Below, in pieces: positions 55,695-64,000 of a stretch of DNA of 64,000 bases (within the stretch, counting starts at the first letter, position 1; each line of letters opens with the position of its first letter). The translations under genes and the position numbers were made by a program. The DNA is from Prochlorococcus sp. AG-418-C09. Its GTDB lineage: Bacteria; Cyanobacteriota; Cyanobacteriia; PCC-6307; Cyanobiaceae. The DNA lies in NCBI GenBank assembly GCA_003214355.1, contig QCLS01000007.1, positions 1-64,000 on the forward strand, written 5' to 3'. The notes beneath the pieces are model-generated. The model worked only from the letters and a program-made list of their open reading frames with translations, was not told where the DNA came from and searched no databases.

Positions 55695-56077
55695 TTTAAA
55701 ATTCCAGTTTTATAAATAAGTAATTGAAATTCCTTCCATAATTCATTTTCATAATTGGTAAAATTTCCTCCTTTTAGGTTAACAAGCACCCAGTAAGGAA
55801 CGTGATTATTTTGTTGTGAGAAATTTTTTATAAAATTAAAATGTAGGTATCTTTTGATTTTGTTTCTTATGTAAGCTTTTTTAGAGACTTTCTTACTAAC
55901 CGTAATAGCTAACTTAAAATTTGAAATATAATTTTTTTGACCATGCGAATATAATATTTTAGGATTCGATTTTGCTACTTTAAGTACCATGTACTTGCCA
56001 TGGAATTTCCTTGAATTCTTATGAATATATTCAAAGGTTCTGTGGCCTTTCAAGCGCATACCTTGAGGTAAAACCAT
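55691..56077 (-). CDS. rnpA: Ribonuclease P protein component
   Basis: A 128-residue basic protein of RnpA length. The conserved core is KLAITVSKKVSKKAYIRNKIKRYLH (shortened here to its key part KKAYIRNKIKRYL), matching the RNR motif (RNKIKR) that contacts the pre-tRNA leader and RNase P RNA. The N-terminus GMRLKGHRTFEYIHKNSRK is also typical. It cofactors 5'-end maturation of tRNAs. It starts eight bases after the rpmH stop and overlaps the PH-domain gene by four. Confidence 0.92.
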   Translation of the reverse strand: MVLPQGMRLKGHRTFEYIHKNSRKFHGKYMVLKVAKSNPKILYSHGQKNYISNFKLAITVSKKVSKKAYIRNKIKRYLHFNFIKNFSQQNNHVPYWVLVNLKGGNFTNYENELWKEFQLLIYKTGILK

Positions 56078-56085
56078 TGAAAGTA

Positions 56086-56223
56086 TTAAACGGCTATGCG
56101 ATCCCGACCTCTTTTCCTTCTATTCTTTATGACTCTTCTTCCAGTATGAGAACGCATTCTAACTCTGAATCCTGAAACGCGCTTTCTTTTTCTCGATGTA
56201 CCACCTAATGTTCTCTTAGTCAT
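56086..56223 (-). CDS. rpmH: 50S ribosomal protein L34
   Basis: A 45-residue, very basic protein: [20 protein letters not shown] at the start, then [18 protein letters not shown], which is L34 from end to end. It is followed directly by rnpA, the near-universal bacterial order. ATG at 56223; stop TAA at 56086-56088. It binds 23S rRNA in the large subunit. Confidence 0.95.
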   Translation of the reverse strand: MTKRTLGGTSRKRKRVSGFRVRMRSHTGRRVIKNRRKRGRDRIAV

Positions 56224-56253
56224 TGTTTTGTCTAACTTATACTAATTTATCAT

Positions 56254-56826
56254 TTAATCTATCACTATAGTCCAACTTCCTAAATAACTTGTTATTGGAA
56301 TATCTCCTGCTATTTGACCATAACCATGAAACTGATATAAGCCTCCTTTCCTGGGATTGTTAACTTTAAAAACGATTGCGTAACTATCTTTATCAGAAGG
56401 AATTGGCTTTAAGGGGTATATGGTTAATAATTTCTTGTCTTCAGAAATTTCAATGTCTGCAGGAATATCTTCTATACAAGAGGTCCTACTCTCGAAACCT
56501 CCAATATTAACTTGACAGAGTTGTATTTTGTTTTCATTAAGCTTAACTTTAAATGTTTCTGGAATTTGAATTTCTATTTTTAAAAGTCCAGTTTTCCTAT
56601 CACTTGGCCTAAGAAAGAAGTATATTGTATTTCTAAATGATCTTCTGTCGGTTTTCTGAAACCATTTTAGCCTTCTATAGTTTTCGTTATCTTCCCATTG
56701 GAATTCTAGCCCTGCTCTTAAGGGTTCTATTTTATTAAGAGAGACAAATGTAAATAAGAAAGGAGATAATATAGCTAATTTTAAAAGTGATAATTTAAAA
56801 AAATTTTTATTTAATTTGTTAAACAT
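56254..56826 (-). CDS. DUF2808 domain secreted protein
   Basis: A 190-residue protein. A hydrophobic signal-like segment at residues ~12-30 (KLAILSPFLFTFVSL) precedes the DUF2808 region: YRRLKWFQKTDRRSFRNTIY, FLRPSDRKTGLL and IPETFKVKLNENKIQLC, ending YLGSWTIVID. The family is cyanobacterial and of unknown function, probably extracytoplasmic. No lipobox is evident. It is minus-strand between rpmH and aroH. Confidence 0.82.
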   Translation of the reverse strand: MFNKLNKNFFKLSLLKLAILSPFLFTFVSLNKIEPLRAGLEFQWEDNENYRRLKWFQKTDRRSFRNTIYFFLRPSDRKTGLLKIEIQIPETFKVKLNENKIQLCQVNIGGFESRTSCIEDIPADIEISEDKKLLTIYPLKPIPSDKDSYAIVFKVNNPRKGGLYQFHGYGQIAGDIPITSYLGSWTIVID

Positions 56827-56890
56827 GGATTTGAAAAAGATAATAAGTTTACGTTGAACCTTTAGATTTTACTTAATTTTAATTAGCTTA

Positions 56891-57271
56891 TCATCTATCG
56901 GGTCTCAAATTTGAGGCCCCCTTTAAATAGGGATGATTATTAATTGCTTCAGATGGCAAAACAAGCATTGCCATTAATCTTATGCAATATTGAATATCAT
57001 CTGGAACAAACATCTGCTGGCAATCCAGAAAGGCAATCGAGTCCAAGCCAAAATATTGCCGAGCAATAGAGGCGGGGAAGCAAGCATTTAAATCTTTTGT
57101 GACAGTGAAAGTTATGGACAAGATATCTTCAGGAGTTATCTTATTGCGGGTAATTAACTCTTTAATAAGTTCAATTACAGCTTTTTCCATATCTGATTTG
57201 GTATTCCCATCGGAAGTAGTTGCTCCTCTAATAACAACCGTTTTGGTATTAGCTAGTATTTTTTCACTCAT
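56891..57271 (-). CDS. aroH: Chorismate mutase, AroH class
   Basis: A 126-residue protein of the beta-barrel trimer AroH type. VVIRGATTSDGNT is the N-terminal strand with the catalytic Arg, DILSITFTVTKDLNACFPA the core, and CIRLMAMLV the C-terminal strand with the second conserved Arg. It rearranges chorismate to prephenate for Phe/Tyr synthesis. The ATG (57271) is eight bases after the sppA stop, with AGAGG nearby, so the two may be one transcript. Confidence 0.92.
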   Translation of the reverse strand: MSEKILANTKTVVIRGATTSDGNTKSDMEKAVIELIKELITRNKITPEDILSITFTVTKDLNACFPASIARQYFGLDSIAFLDCQQMFVPDDIQYCIRLMAMLVLPSEAINNHPYLKGASNLRPDR

Positions 57272-57279
57272 ACCTCTTA

Positions 57280-58089
57280 CTAAGGCTCATATATCCATAG
57301 TAATTTATTTGAAGACTCTATTTCAAATAAAAATTTCTTGAAAAAACTTTCTGCAATACTTCCTCCTGGTATGATACCGAAGATCTTCTTTTTCTTCTTT
57401 CCAAAAGTTAAAGGTTCGATCTTTTTATCAATGTTTGCCATCTTCGCGGCTAATTCTCTAGCTGTAATTTCATCACCAATTTCATCAACTAATCTGAGCT
57501 CTTTAGCTTGAGTACCAGTAAATATTCTTCCATCTGCAAATTTTCTAACATCTTCAATAGAGATATTTCTCCCTTCCGAAACTGCCCCAATAAATTGACC
57601 ATAACTTTCATCAATTAAACTTTGTAGAAGAACTCTCCCTTCTTCACTTAACGGCTTGTCAGGAGAAAGAATATCTTTGTAAAGGCCACTTTTTACGGTC
57701 TCAAATTTAATTCCAATCTTTTCTAGTAATTCTGAGAAGTTATTACCTCTAATAATTACACCAATCGAACCTGTAATAGTACCAGGATTAGCTACTATTT
57801 TATCCGCTGCCACACCGATATAAACGCCACCCGATGCTGAAATATTACCAAAACTGGCAACAACTTTACATCCTTTCTCTTTTAATCTCTTAATAGCAGA
57901 ATAAATCTCCTGACTATCTCCAACAGTTCCTCCAGGGCTGTCTATTCTTAAAATCAAGGCGGGAAATTCTCTATCCTCAATTTGTTTTAGAGATTTAAGG
58001 ACTGAAGTTCTTGTTGAACTTGTTATTGGCTCATCTATTACAATACGAGCCATTCTTCTTTTTGATTTTCGTCTAAAAGGCCAAATCAT
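57280..58089 (-). CDS. sppA: Signal peptide peptidase SppA, 36K type
   Basis: A 269-residue S49 serine protease of the short bacterial type. LILRIDSPGGTVGDSQEIY, the Ser nucleophile region VASFGNISASGGVYIG, and FETVKSGLYKD with the general-base Lys form the Ser-Lys dyad. It cleaves leftover signal peptides in the membrane. It lacks a clear N-terminal membrane span, being preceded only by the basic stretch MIWPFRRKSKRR. ATG at 58089. Divergent from the DMT transporter, 51 bases away. Confidence 0.9.
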   Translation of the reverse strand: MIWPFRRKSKRRMARIVIDEPITSSTRTSVLKSLKQIEDREFPALILRIDSPGGTVGDSQEIYSAIKRLKEKGCKVVASFGNISASGGVYIGVAADKIVANPGTITGSIGVIIRGNNFSELLEKIGIKFETVKSGLYKDILSPDKPLSEEGRVLLQSLIDESYGQFIGAVSEGRNISIEDVRKFADGRIFTGTQAKELRLVDEIGDEITARELAAKMANIDKKIEPLTFGKKKKKIFGIIPGGSIAESFFKKFLFEIESSNKLLWIYEP

Positions 58090-58140
58090 TCTTTTTAGTA
58101 TTAATCTAAAACTACTGTAGAAAGCTTATCAGCAGAGTTA

Positions 58141-59082
58141 ATGAATGTATTTCTAAACTGGGTATTAATGATACTTCCATTCGCATTATGGGGTACCTCA
58201 ATGGCTGCGATGACTCCGCTTGTATCAAGTGGTGGACCGGAATTAGTCGCTTCATTGAGACTTCTGCCAGCAGGGATTCTTGTTCTGATAACAACATATT
58301 TCTTTAAGAGGGACTTAAGAATATATAAGTGCGATATGAAATGGTTTTTTGTTTTTACATTTGTTGATGCAACTTGCTTCCAGCTTTTTCTTACTTATGG
58401 ACTTTCAAAAACAGGTGCAGGATTAGGCTCGGTTTTAATTGATTCTCAGCCATTGCTTGTAGCAGTTCTTGCTAGAGCTATCTTTGGTAATTTGATAAAT
58501 CCTATAGGATGGCTCGGTTTGTTATTTGGACTTGGCGGTATTATTTTCTTGGGATTTCCTCAAGAGTTTCTTGAGAAATGGTGGTTTATGACTGATACCA
58601 GTCTTACAGATATCCAATTTAATATTGGTGAGGCCTGGATGCTGGGAGCTGCTTTATCTATGGCTATTGGCACAATATTAATTAAATTTACTTGCACTAA
58701 GAGTGATCCAGTTGCAGTGACAGGTTGGCATATGGTCATTGGAAGTTTCCCTTTGCTAATAAAATATTTATTTACAGATAATTCTCACCTACTTCCTGAT
58801 TGGTCCATTTATGAATGGGGACTTATGTCTTTTACGAGTATTTTTGGTGGAGCAGTTGCTTACGGGTTATTTTTTTATTATGCCAATAATAAAGAAATCA
58901 CAGGTTTTAGTACACTTGCATTTTTAACCCCAGTATTTGCTTTATTAAGTGGAGGGGTTTGGTTGAATGAAAGGTTAACATTTTTACAATGGATCGGAGT
59001 AGGATTCGTATTAATATCTGTTTTCTTTGTCAGCCAGAGAAAATTGATATGGGAATTAAATAATACTGATAGTAGAATTTAA
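58141..59082 (+). CDS. EamA/DMT-family transporter
   Basis: A 313-residue protein with about ten hydrophobic spans in two EamA repeats (~5-140 and ~165-300). PFALWGTSMAAM at the first span and AGLGSVLIDSQPLLVAVLA before the repeat boundary, with GWLGLLFGLGGIIFLG and LTPVFALLSGGVWLNE in the second, are typical. Likely a drug/metabolite exporter of unknown substrate. Its neighbour at 59112 starts 29 bases later on the same strand, and the arrangement with an ArnT-like gene may mean it moves a sugar lipid or pteridine; this is inference only. Confidence 0.85.
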   Translation: MNVFLNWVLMILPFALWGTSMAAMTPLVSSGGPELVASLRLLPAGILVLITTYFFKRDLRIYKCDMKWFFVFTFVDATCFQLFLTYGLSKTGAGLGSVLIDSQPLLVAVLARAIFGNLINPIGWLGLLFGLGGIIFLGFPQEFLEKWWFMTDTSLTDIQFNIGEAWMLGAALSMAIGTILIKFTCTKSDPVAVTGWHMVIGSFPLLIKYLFTDNSHLLPDWSIYEWGLMSFTSIFGGAVAYGLFFYYANNKEITGFSTLAFLTPVFALLSGGVWLNERLTFLQWIGVGFVLISVFFVSQRKLIWELNNTDSRI

Positions 59083-59111
59083 AATAAGTTATACATAGAA
59101 ATATATAAAAC

Positions 59112-60188
59112 ATGCGTTTGATCTTGATAAGTACTCCGATAGGTTTTTTAGGAAGTGGAAGAGGGGGAGGCGTTGAACTGACTTTGAATTCTCTTGTTGC
59201 TGGATTAGTTGAATTGGGACATTCTGTAATAGTTGTGGCGCCATTAGAATCAAAATTATCTTCAAATTGCAATGGAGCAGAGTTATCTATTGTTGGAGGA
59301 CAGGAACAAAAGAGTTGGCAACATCAGGATTATGATTCGCAAATAAAAATCCCAAGAAATTCCTTACTTGTAGCTATGGTTGAAAAAGCAATCTCATTAA
59401 GTAAGAATGCAGACTTAATATTAAATTTTTCTTATGACTGGTTACCTATTTGGATGACTTTGAATATTGATATACCAATATTTCATTTAATAAGTATGGC
59501 CAATGAAAGTGGAGCTATAAATGACGTTATATCTAATGTATATTCTAATTTCCCAAATAATTTCGCTTTTCATTCAAAAGTTCAGGCCTCTGATTATTCG
59601 TTTATTAAAAAACCAAATATTGTTGGTAATGGCTTTGAGTTAAATAATTATAAGTATCAAAGTCTTGGAGGTGGTCCTTTAGGTTGGGTTGGAAGAGTTG
59701 CTCCAGAAAAGGGATTAGAAGATGCTGTTCAGGTCGCTAATCAGCTTGGGGAGAAATTAAATGTATGGGGAATAATTGAGAACAAGAATTATGCTTCTGC
59801 CATAGAGGAAAAATCTTCGTCAAACTCAATATCTTGGAGAGGTTTTCTAGAGACATCTCACTTGCAAAAAGAACTTGGACAATGTAGAGCTTTAATAAAT
59901 ACACCCAAATGGAATGAGGCTTATGGAAATGTAGTTGTGGAAGCTTTAGCTTGTGGAGTACCCGTAATTTCGTACAAAAGAGGGGGGCCAAGTGAAATTA
60001 TCAAACATGGAGAAACTGGTTTCTTAGTTAAACCAGATGATAAGGAAGATTTGTTATTTCATATAAGAAAAATTAAATTTATCGAGCGCAAAAACTGTAG
60101 AAAGTGGGTTGAAGAAAATGCTTCCCATCTAATATTTGCAAATAAGGTTATTAATTGGCTTGAGATGGCTATCAAAGAATACAAATGA
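59112..60188 (+). CDS. GT4 glycosyltransferase, UDP-glucose:tetrahydrobiopterin glucosyltransferase-like
   Basis: A 358-residue GT-B enzyme. The N-terminus STPIGFLGSGRGGGVELTL, the middle ILNFSYDWLPIW and LGWVGRVAPEKGLEDA, and the C-terminal EAYGNVVVEALACGVPVIS resemble, from memory, the Synechococcus BGluT that glucosylates tetrahydrobiopterin. If so, the gene makes a pteridine glycoside (e.g. of biopterin or cyanopterin type), not a cell-surface sugar. The identification is from recall of that sequence and is the best fit, but other GT4 roles are possible. It overlaps the next gene by four bases (ATGA). Confidence 0.6.
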   Translation: MRLILISTPIGFLGSGRGGGVELTLNSLVAGLVELGHSVIVVAPLESKLSSNCNGAELSIVGGQEQKSWQHQDYDSQIKIPRNSLLVAMVEKAISLSKNADLILNFSYDWLPIWMTLNIDIPIFHLISMANESGAINDVISNVYSNFPNNFAFHSKVQASDYSFIKKPNIVGNGFELNNYKYQSLGGGPLGWVGRVAPEKGLEDAVQVANQLGEKLNVWGIIENKNYASAIEEKSSSNSISWRGFLETSHLQKELGQCRALINTPKWNEAYGNVVVEALACGVPVISYKRGGPSEIIKHGETGFLVKPDDKEDLLFHIRKIKFIERKNCRKWVEENASHLIFANKVINWLEMAIKEYK

Positions 60189-62005
60189 AAAAAGAAATAA
60201 TAAATTTAATCAATTCTCATAAGAGATTAACTTTATGGCTGACTTTGTTAGTTATTGGAAGTTTAGTTTTTATTTTAGGGATTGGATCAACAGGATTGGT
60301 TGATGAGACCCCTCCTCTTTTTGCTGCTTCAGCAAGATCAATGCCTTTATCTGGAGATTGGATAACTCCAAAAGTTAATGGAATTTTTCGTTTCGATAAA
60401 CCACCATTGATATATTGGCTGATGGGATTTTTCTATTCTCTTCCCGGTAATGAAATATGGGACAAGTTTGGAACGATTTCTGCAAGATTACCTTCAGCTC
60501 TTTCTGCTGTTGTGATGATGATTATGATAGGGGATACTATTTTTTGCTGGCCTCAGAAAAATAATAAAAAGGTAGAACTTGCTTTAGTCGCTTCAATCTC
60601 ATTTGCATTATCTCCTTTAGTAATAATTTGGAGCAGAACAGCAGTAAGTGACTCATTATTATGTGGAACTATAGGTATGTCTCTTCTTCTCTTCTGGAGG
60701 AGAATGGCAAGCGCAAATGATAGGAATTGTACTTCTGCCTGGATCTTTTTGGGCTTAGCGATTCTTACAAAAGGACCTGTCGCATTTGTAATAGTGTTCT
60801 TAACATTAATATTATTTTTGGCTTCCCAAAAGAACTGGAAGCCTTTATTAAAAAAAATAAACCCATTCAGGGGGTTTTTGATAACTTTATTAATTAGTCT
60901 TCCTTGGTATGTTGTTGTATTAATTAAAGAGGGGAGTCCTTTTTGGGATAGTTTTTTTGGATATCACAATATACAAAGATATACTTCTGTAGTAAATAAT
61001 CATGCCGAGCCTTGGTGGTTTTTTATTTTCATAATGATTATCAGCTCACTCCCTTTCTCTGCTTTCTTATTAGATGGAATTTATAAAGCTTCAAAGGAAA
61101 TAATTCTAGACTATAGGCAAGAAACAGATATTTCAGACACCCTTTATATCTTTTCTCTATGTTGGTTATTAGGAATCTTTGTTTTTTTTGGTATTTCCGC
61201 TACTAAATTACCAAGCTATTGGTTACCAGCTATTCCTGCTGCAGCAATCTTAATTTCTAAAAGTGCTTTATCTCTTAAAGAGGATCTTAGGAAAACATCG
61301 TTTTTATGGTTGATAACTACTTTGATTTTGTTTGGCCTATGTTTGCCGTTTTACTTCTCAAACAATTGGCTGGATTTAATAAATGATCCGGAAATACCAA
61401 ATTTGGCTAAGCATATTGAAGAATCTGGATTATTAATAAGATCAAGAATTTTATTTTCGATAATGACAATTATTTCTTTAAGTTTATTAATCTTAAAGTC
61501 ATCAAAATCAATAATATATTTGCAAAGTATTTTTTTGTTAGGAGTATTTTTAATAATGCCTCCTGTAAGAAAACTGACAGATATTTCAAGACAGCTTCCT
61601 ATTAGAGAAATCTCAATTGAGATAACTTCTTTGCGTAAAGACGAAGAACCTTTAGTAATGATTGGGATAAGAAAACCATCATTACATTTTTATTCTAAAC
61701 AAATAGTTTTCTTTGAATCAAATACTCCTGAAGGGATGATAAACCTATCTGAAAGATTTCAACTAGATAGAAGAAGTAACATATTGGATACGCCTAATTA
61801 TGAATCAGATACCTTTCTTGTTGTAATAGATAAATATTCCAATAGTAAAGAAGAGTGGAATTTAATTTCTTATGAAACCTTGGGAAAATATGGAATCTAT
61901 AATCTAATAAGAGTTGAGAGAAGTGAATTTGAGAATTATGTTGATTACTTGCGGATGGAAGGATACTTACCGACTTGGGAAACTGATGAATCTGAGAAAT
62001 TTTAA
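60185..62005 (+). CDS. ArnT-like membrane glycosyltransferase (PMT/GT83 family)
   Basis: A 606-residue polytopic protein with ~12 spans. VDETPPLFAASARSMPLSG (DETP at 40-43, the catalytic-type acidic pair) and FRFDKPPLIYWL (DKPPL at 71-75) are the GT39/GT83 loop motifs. The C-terminal ~110 residues are a soluble periplasmic domain. Such enzymes transfer a sugar from polyprenyl phosphate to lipid A or protein, as ArnT does with aminoarabinose. The ATGA overlap couples it to the GT4 gene. It ends overlapping the convergent gene at 62002 by four bases. Confidence 0.88.
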   Translation: MKKEIINLINSHKRLTLWLTLLVIGSLVFILGIGSTGLVDETPPLFAASARSMPLSGDWITPKVNGIFRFDKPPLIYWLMGFFYSLPGNEIWDKFGTISARLPSALSAVVMMIMIGDTIFCWPQKNNKKVELALVASISFALSPLVIIWSRTAVSDSLLCGTIGMSLLLFWRRMASANDRNCTSAWIFLGLAILTKGPVAFVIVFLTLILFLASQKNWKPLLKKINPFRGFLITLLISLPWYVVVLIKEGSPFWDSFFGYHNIQRYTSVVNNHAEPWWFFIFIMIISSLPFSAFLLDGIYKASKEIILDYRQETDISDTLYIFSLCWLLGIFVFFGISATKLPSYWLPAIPAAAILISKSALSLKEDLRKTSFLWLITTLILFGLCLPFYFSNNWLDLINDPEIPNLAKHIEESGLLIRSRILFSIMTIISLSLLILKSSKSIIYLQSIFLLGVFLIMPPVRKLTDISRQLPIREISIEITSLRKDEEPLVMIGIRKPSLHFYSKQIVFFESNTPEGMINLSERFQLDRRSNILDTPNYESDTFLVVIDKYSNSKEEWNLISYETLGKYGIYNLIRVERSEFENYVDYLRMEGYLPTWETDESEKF

Positions 62006-62253
62006 ATTATTTTTCTCTTCATAATTGCATCCTTTAGTTCGTCTAAGCTGCATTTATCAGGGATTTCTATTTCTTTTAGCTCTTCATCTAATTCAAGATC
62101 AATTACAGAATCTTCTGCTAGAAAGCTCAGGACCTCATTTATACTTATCCCCATATCTGAAGCAATTTGGTAGAGAAGTCTAAGCGTATCTCTTCTTAGG
62201 GAGATATTTATGCTTAGAGGTACATATTCATTTTTAGGATTAATGGAGTTCAT
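62002..62253 (-). CDS. Small RHH/CopG-like conserved protein
   Basis: An 83-residue acidic protein. VPLSINISLRRDTLRLLYQIASDMGISINEVL has a beta strand followed by two helices, the ribbon-helix-helix/CopG pattern with a GISxNE turn. The C-terminal half is acidic, then basic at the end (MKRKII). It could regulate transcription, but no target is visible. It overlaps the convergent ArnT-like gene by four bases. A small picocyanobacterial conserved protein; identity uncertain. Confidence 0.5.
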   Translation of the reverse strand: MNSINPKNEYVPLSINISLRRDTLRLLYQIASDMGISINEVLSFLAEDSVIDLELDEELKEIEIPDKCSLDELKDAIMKRKII

Positions 62254-62344
62254 AAAGAAAATCTTAAGACATTATGTGGATCTCTGCATCTATTATTTAC
62301 AATATTTACTTTTCATGCTCATGATGCCAGATCGTGGAGCTTTT

Positions 62345-63271
62345 CTATTGAGTTAAATTATTAAAAAAAATAAATCTGATGAATGGGATTGTAAGAATTG
62401 AAATTATTGTCGCAAAGAAAAGTAATTTTGCGGAAATGTCCTGATTGATTTTATAGGCTTCAGCCATTAATATCGTTGAGATTGCTGTTGGTGTAGCAGC
62501 TTGAAGTATTAGAGCCGCCGATTCAGCTTGGGAAAAATTTAATAATATACAGATGAATAAAATAGCTATTGGAAAAACTATTAGTTTCAATATTAATGAA
62601 TATTGTATTTTCCCTGAAAAATCAAAAATCTTATTTCCTCTCTCAATTATTATCCCAAGCCTAGTTCCAACTACAATTATTGCGAGGAAAATTATTATCA
62701 TCGCTGGTATCCATAATATTTCTCCCAAGTAGGTCTCTATGCCTAATTGATATGTAATTAAAACACCAATAATTCCTTTTGAAGCTGGACTGTTGAGGAT
62801 ACCAATTAAAATTTTTTTTATATTAAAGACTTTGTTATTTCTATTTCTATTTTGTAAAAGATAAGGGCCAAATAACCATGCAAAGAATGTAGTCCCCAAA
62901 TCAAATCCTATAGTCAAGTCAATTGTATTAGTTGGTAAAAGGGCCATGGCAATGGGAATACCAAGAAAAGAAGTATTTCCTATAAGACCTCCTAATTGAA
63001 GTGTATAGTTTGGAAATATCTTTTTTAGTTTTGGGAAACAATTTATAAGCACTATCAAAAAAGAGATTGTAAAGAATGCCATAATTGCAGCCTTTAATAA
63101 ATCTTTATCTACACCATTTTTCAACAATAGGCCCATCACACTTATAGGTATTCCAAACTTTATAAGAGGAATTGAAATTATTTCTGATGCAATTGGTTTA
63201 TTTTTACCTATCAGAAAACCTATTAATAAAAAAGGTACAATCGAAAATAATAAGATTTGCTCTAGCTGCAT
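62345..63271 (-). CDS. AEC-family transporter (auxin-efflux carrier / malate permease type)
   Basis: A 308-residue protein with ten hydrophobic spans in two five-span halves. LGGLIGNTSFLGIPIAMALL in the first half and LILQAATPTAISTILMAEAY in the second are the AEC signature loops (N-terminal helix-breaking N-x-x-F-x-G-x-P and the PTA/T motif). Bacterial members are mostly uncharacterised and move dicarboxylates or similar anions. ATG at 63271. Confidence 0.88.
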   Translation of the reverse strand: MQLEQILLFSIVPFLLIGFLIGKNKPIASEIISIPLIKFGIPISVMGLLLKNGVDKDLLKAAIMAFFTISFLIVLINCFPKLKKIFPNYTLQLGGLIGNTSFLGIPIAMALLPTNTIDLTIGFDLGTTFFAWLFGPYLLQNRNRNNKVFNIKKILIGILNSPASKGIIGVLITYQLGIETYLGEILWIPAMIIIFLAIIVVGTRLGIIIERGNKIFDFSGKIQYSLILKLIVFPIAILFICILLNFSQAESAALILQAATPTAISTILMAEAYKINQDISAKLLFFATIISILTIPFIRFIFFNNLTQ

Positions 63272-63324
63272 TATTTCCTTGCTTCAAAATTTAAATTTAT
63301 TTTTCGAAAAATTAACTTCATAAT

Positions 63325-63549
63325 TTAAAGGATTTTCCAAATTGCGTTATCAGGAATTTCTGGACCCTTTGACATATCTGCCGGTTCTGAAGTCGACACT
63401 CTCCAATTGGGGACTCTACATGATACGTACGCTGGACTCTCAATAAGAATTCCTGGTTTCTCGTCAAATGTGCATGTAAATCCTTCTTTCCAATAACCGC
63501 TACCGTTGAAATTACCTTTAAACCAGACCCAACATTTAGATGTTCTCAA
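63325..63549 (-). CDS. Conserved hypothetical small protein
   Basis: A 74-residue protein that I do not assign. It is tryptophan-, glycine- and cysteine-rich (KCWVWFKGNFNGSGYWKEG, then four cysteines in all) and has no membrane span. Its composition and the even spread of aromatic residues look like a real, small beta-rich protein rather than chance. It begins with TTG immediately downstream of an in-frame TAA, with no ATG in frame, so the start is not certain. It lies on the minus strand between an AEC transporter and a SemiSWEET gene. Confidence 0.45.
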   Translation of the reverse strand: MRTSKCWVWFKGNFNGSGYWKEGFTCTFDEKPGILIESPAYVSCRVPNWRVSTSEPADMSKGPEIPDNAIWKIL

Positions 63550-63635
63550 AATTTATAATTTAATTATCTTTGATAATAGTCAATGAGTGAAGAAATATCC
63601 TACTAAAACTTATTTTTTAAACACTTATAAAATTT

Positions 63636-63908
63636 TTATAATTGCTTCTTTGAGAAATAAACTTTCGAAATTAATATAAATAGATTTAGTAAGAAAGTAA
63701 TCAAATTAGCTATTACTATAGGCATAGAAGAGATTTCTAAACCATAAATTATCCATGAAAATACTCCTGTTAAAAACATTATTAAAGTAATCAAGGAAAC
63801 GTCTTCTGCTTTTTTTGTTTTAATTGTTTTGATTAATTGTGGGAGGAAAGCTAATGTGGTTAGTATCGCAGCCAAGTATCCAAAAAATTTTACGCTTAGA
63901 TCAGACAT
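63636..63908 (-). CDS. SemiSWEET / PQ-loop sugar transporter
   Basis: A 90-residue protein of three membrane spans. LAAILTTLAFLPQLIKTIK contains the PQ loop, and FSWIIYGL plus MPIVIANLITFLLNLFIL complete the triple-helix bundle. SemiSWEETs work as dimers and let sugars cross the membrane. The start ATG (63908) overlaps the stop of the gene upstream (TAATG), which is cut by the window edge, so the two are translationally coupled. Confidence 0.9.
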   Translation of the reverse strand: MSDLSVKFFGYLAAILTTLAFLPQLIKTIKTKKAEDVSLITLIMFLTGVFSWIIYGLEISSMPIVIANLITFLLNLFILISKVYFSKKQL

Positions 63909-64000
63909 TAACTTATTTTATCTAATAAAAATTTCAGTGGATCTCTCATGTCTTTTGAATAGGAAAGTATATCTTTCGCAAAGTATTCGTAGATTAATTT
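63908..64000 (-). CDS. C-terminal end of an unidentified protein, cut by the window edge
   Basis: On the minus strand the frame is open from the right edge to a TAA at 63908-63910, giving ~30 visible residues (YEYFAKDILSYSKDMRDPL near the end). It is acidic/basic mixed and helical in look. The TAA overlaps the ATG of the SemiSWEET gene by one base, which supports it being a true gene end. Nothing more can be said of its family. Confidence 0.5.
   Translation of the reverse strand, partial: KLIYEYFAKDILSYSKDMRDPLKFLLDKIS

Overview
The window is a low-GC, gene-dense cyanobacterial chromosome segment, most likely from a marine picocyanobacterium of the Prochlorococcus type. The evidence is the run of housekeeping genes at the right (cysQ, pnp, rpsN, an RseP-type protease, serS, a Ycf46-like ATPase, yidC, rnpA, rpmH, a DUF2808 protein, aroH, sppA), a DUF3769/LptD-like barrel at the left, a possible tetrahydrobiopterin glucosyltransferase, and strongly AT-rich codon use. 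The species call rests on recalled gene order and protein resemblance; no search was run.

Layout. 1-1153: 3' end of an LptD-like outer-membrane protein. 1297-1369: tRNA-Ala(GGC), followed by a gene-poor stretch. 1.7-43.2 kb: a large surface-polysaccharide region that continues past tRNA-Arg(UCU) at 39175-39248. It holds, in order: four methyltransferases; a Gfo/Idh/MocA oxidoreductase; a carrier-protein module (AAC(3)-like fusion protein, ACP, adenylate-forming ligase, Sfp-type phosphopantetheinyl transferase); a TIGR04396-like surface-carbohydrate protein and a DUF4910 aminopeptidase-like protein; a UDP-glucuronate-epimerase-like enzyme; a GT4/asnB/GT2 block with three tandem GT2 paralogues, a kinase-like protein and a GT8-like enzyme; an MsbA/PglK-type ABC exporter; four pseudaminic-acid genes (pseI, pseB, pseC, pseF); a WbpM/PglF-type dehydratase with an initiating sugar-phosphate transferase; an O-antigen ligase/polymerase; UDP-glucose dehydrogenase; and GDP-fucose genes (manC, gmd, fcl). 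43.3-58.1 kb: mostly core genes. 58.1-64 kb: a DMT transporter, a BGluT-like glycosyltransferase overlapping an ArnT-like transferase, and small membrane or hypothetical proteins.

How the genes fit together. The polysaccharide region supplies sugar nucleotides (GDP-fucose, UDP-glucuronate and its epimer, a nonulosonate), an initiating transferase, at least seven glycosyltransferases, an ABC exporter and a ligase: a nearly complete route to a decorated O-antigen or capsule. Methyltransferases, an aminotransferase, AsnB and the carrier-protein module would decorate it. This kind of hypervariable surface locus is known in Prochlorococcus and is linked to phage resistance.

Most unusual points. 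(1) The compact carrier-protein module at 7.6-12.0 kb, in which an AAC(3)-like acyltransferase carrying a degenerate, metal-site-lacking DUF4910/DUF2172-like half is translationally linked to an ACP whose start codon overlaps the divergent ligase's start codon. (2) The UDP-glucose dehydrogenase has no usable in-frame start ahead of its NAD motif and looks frameshifted in an A5 run. (3) The pseudaminate set has no recognisable PseG or PseH.
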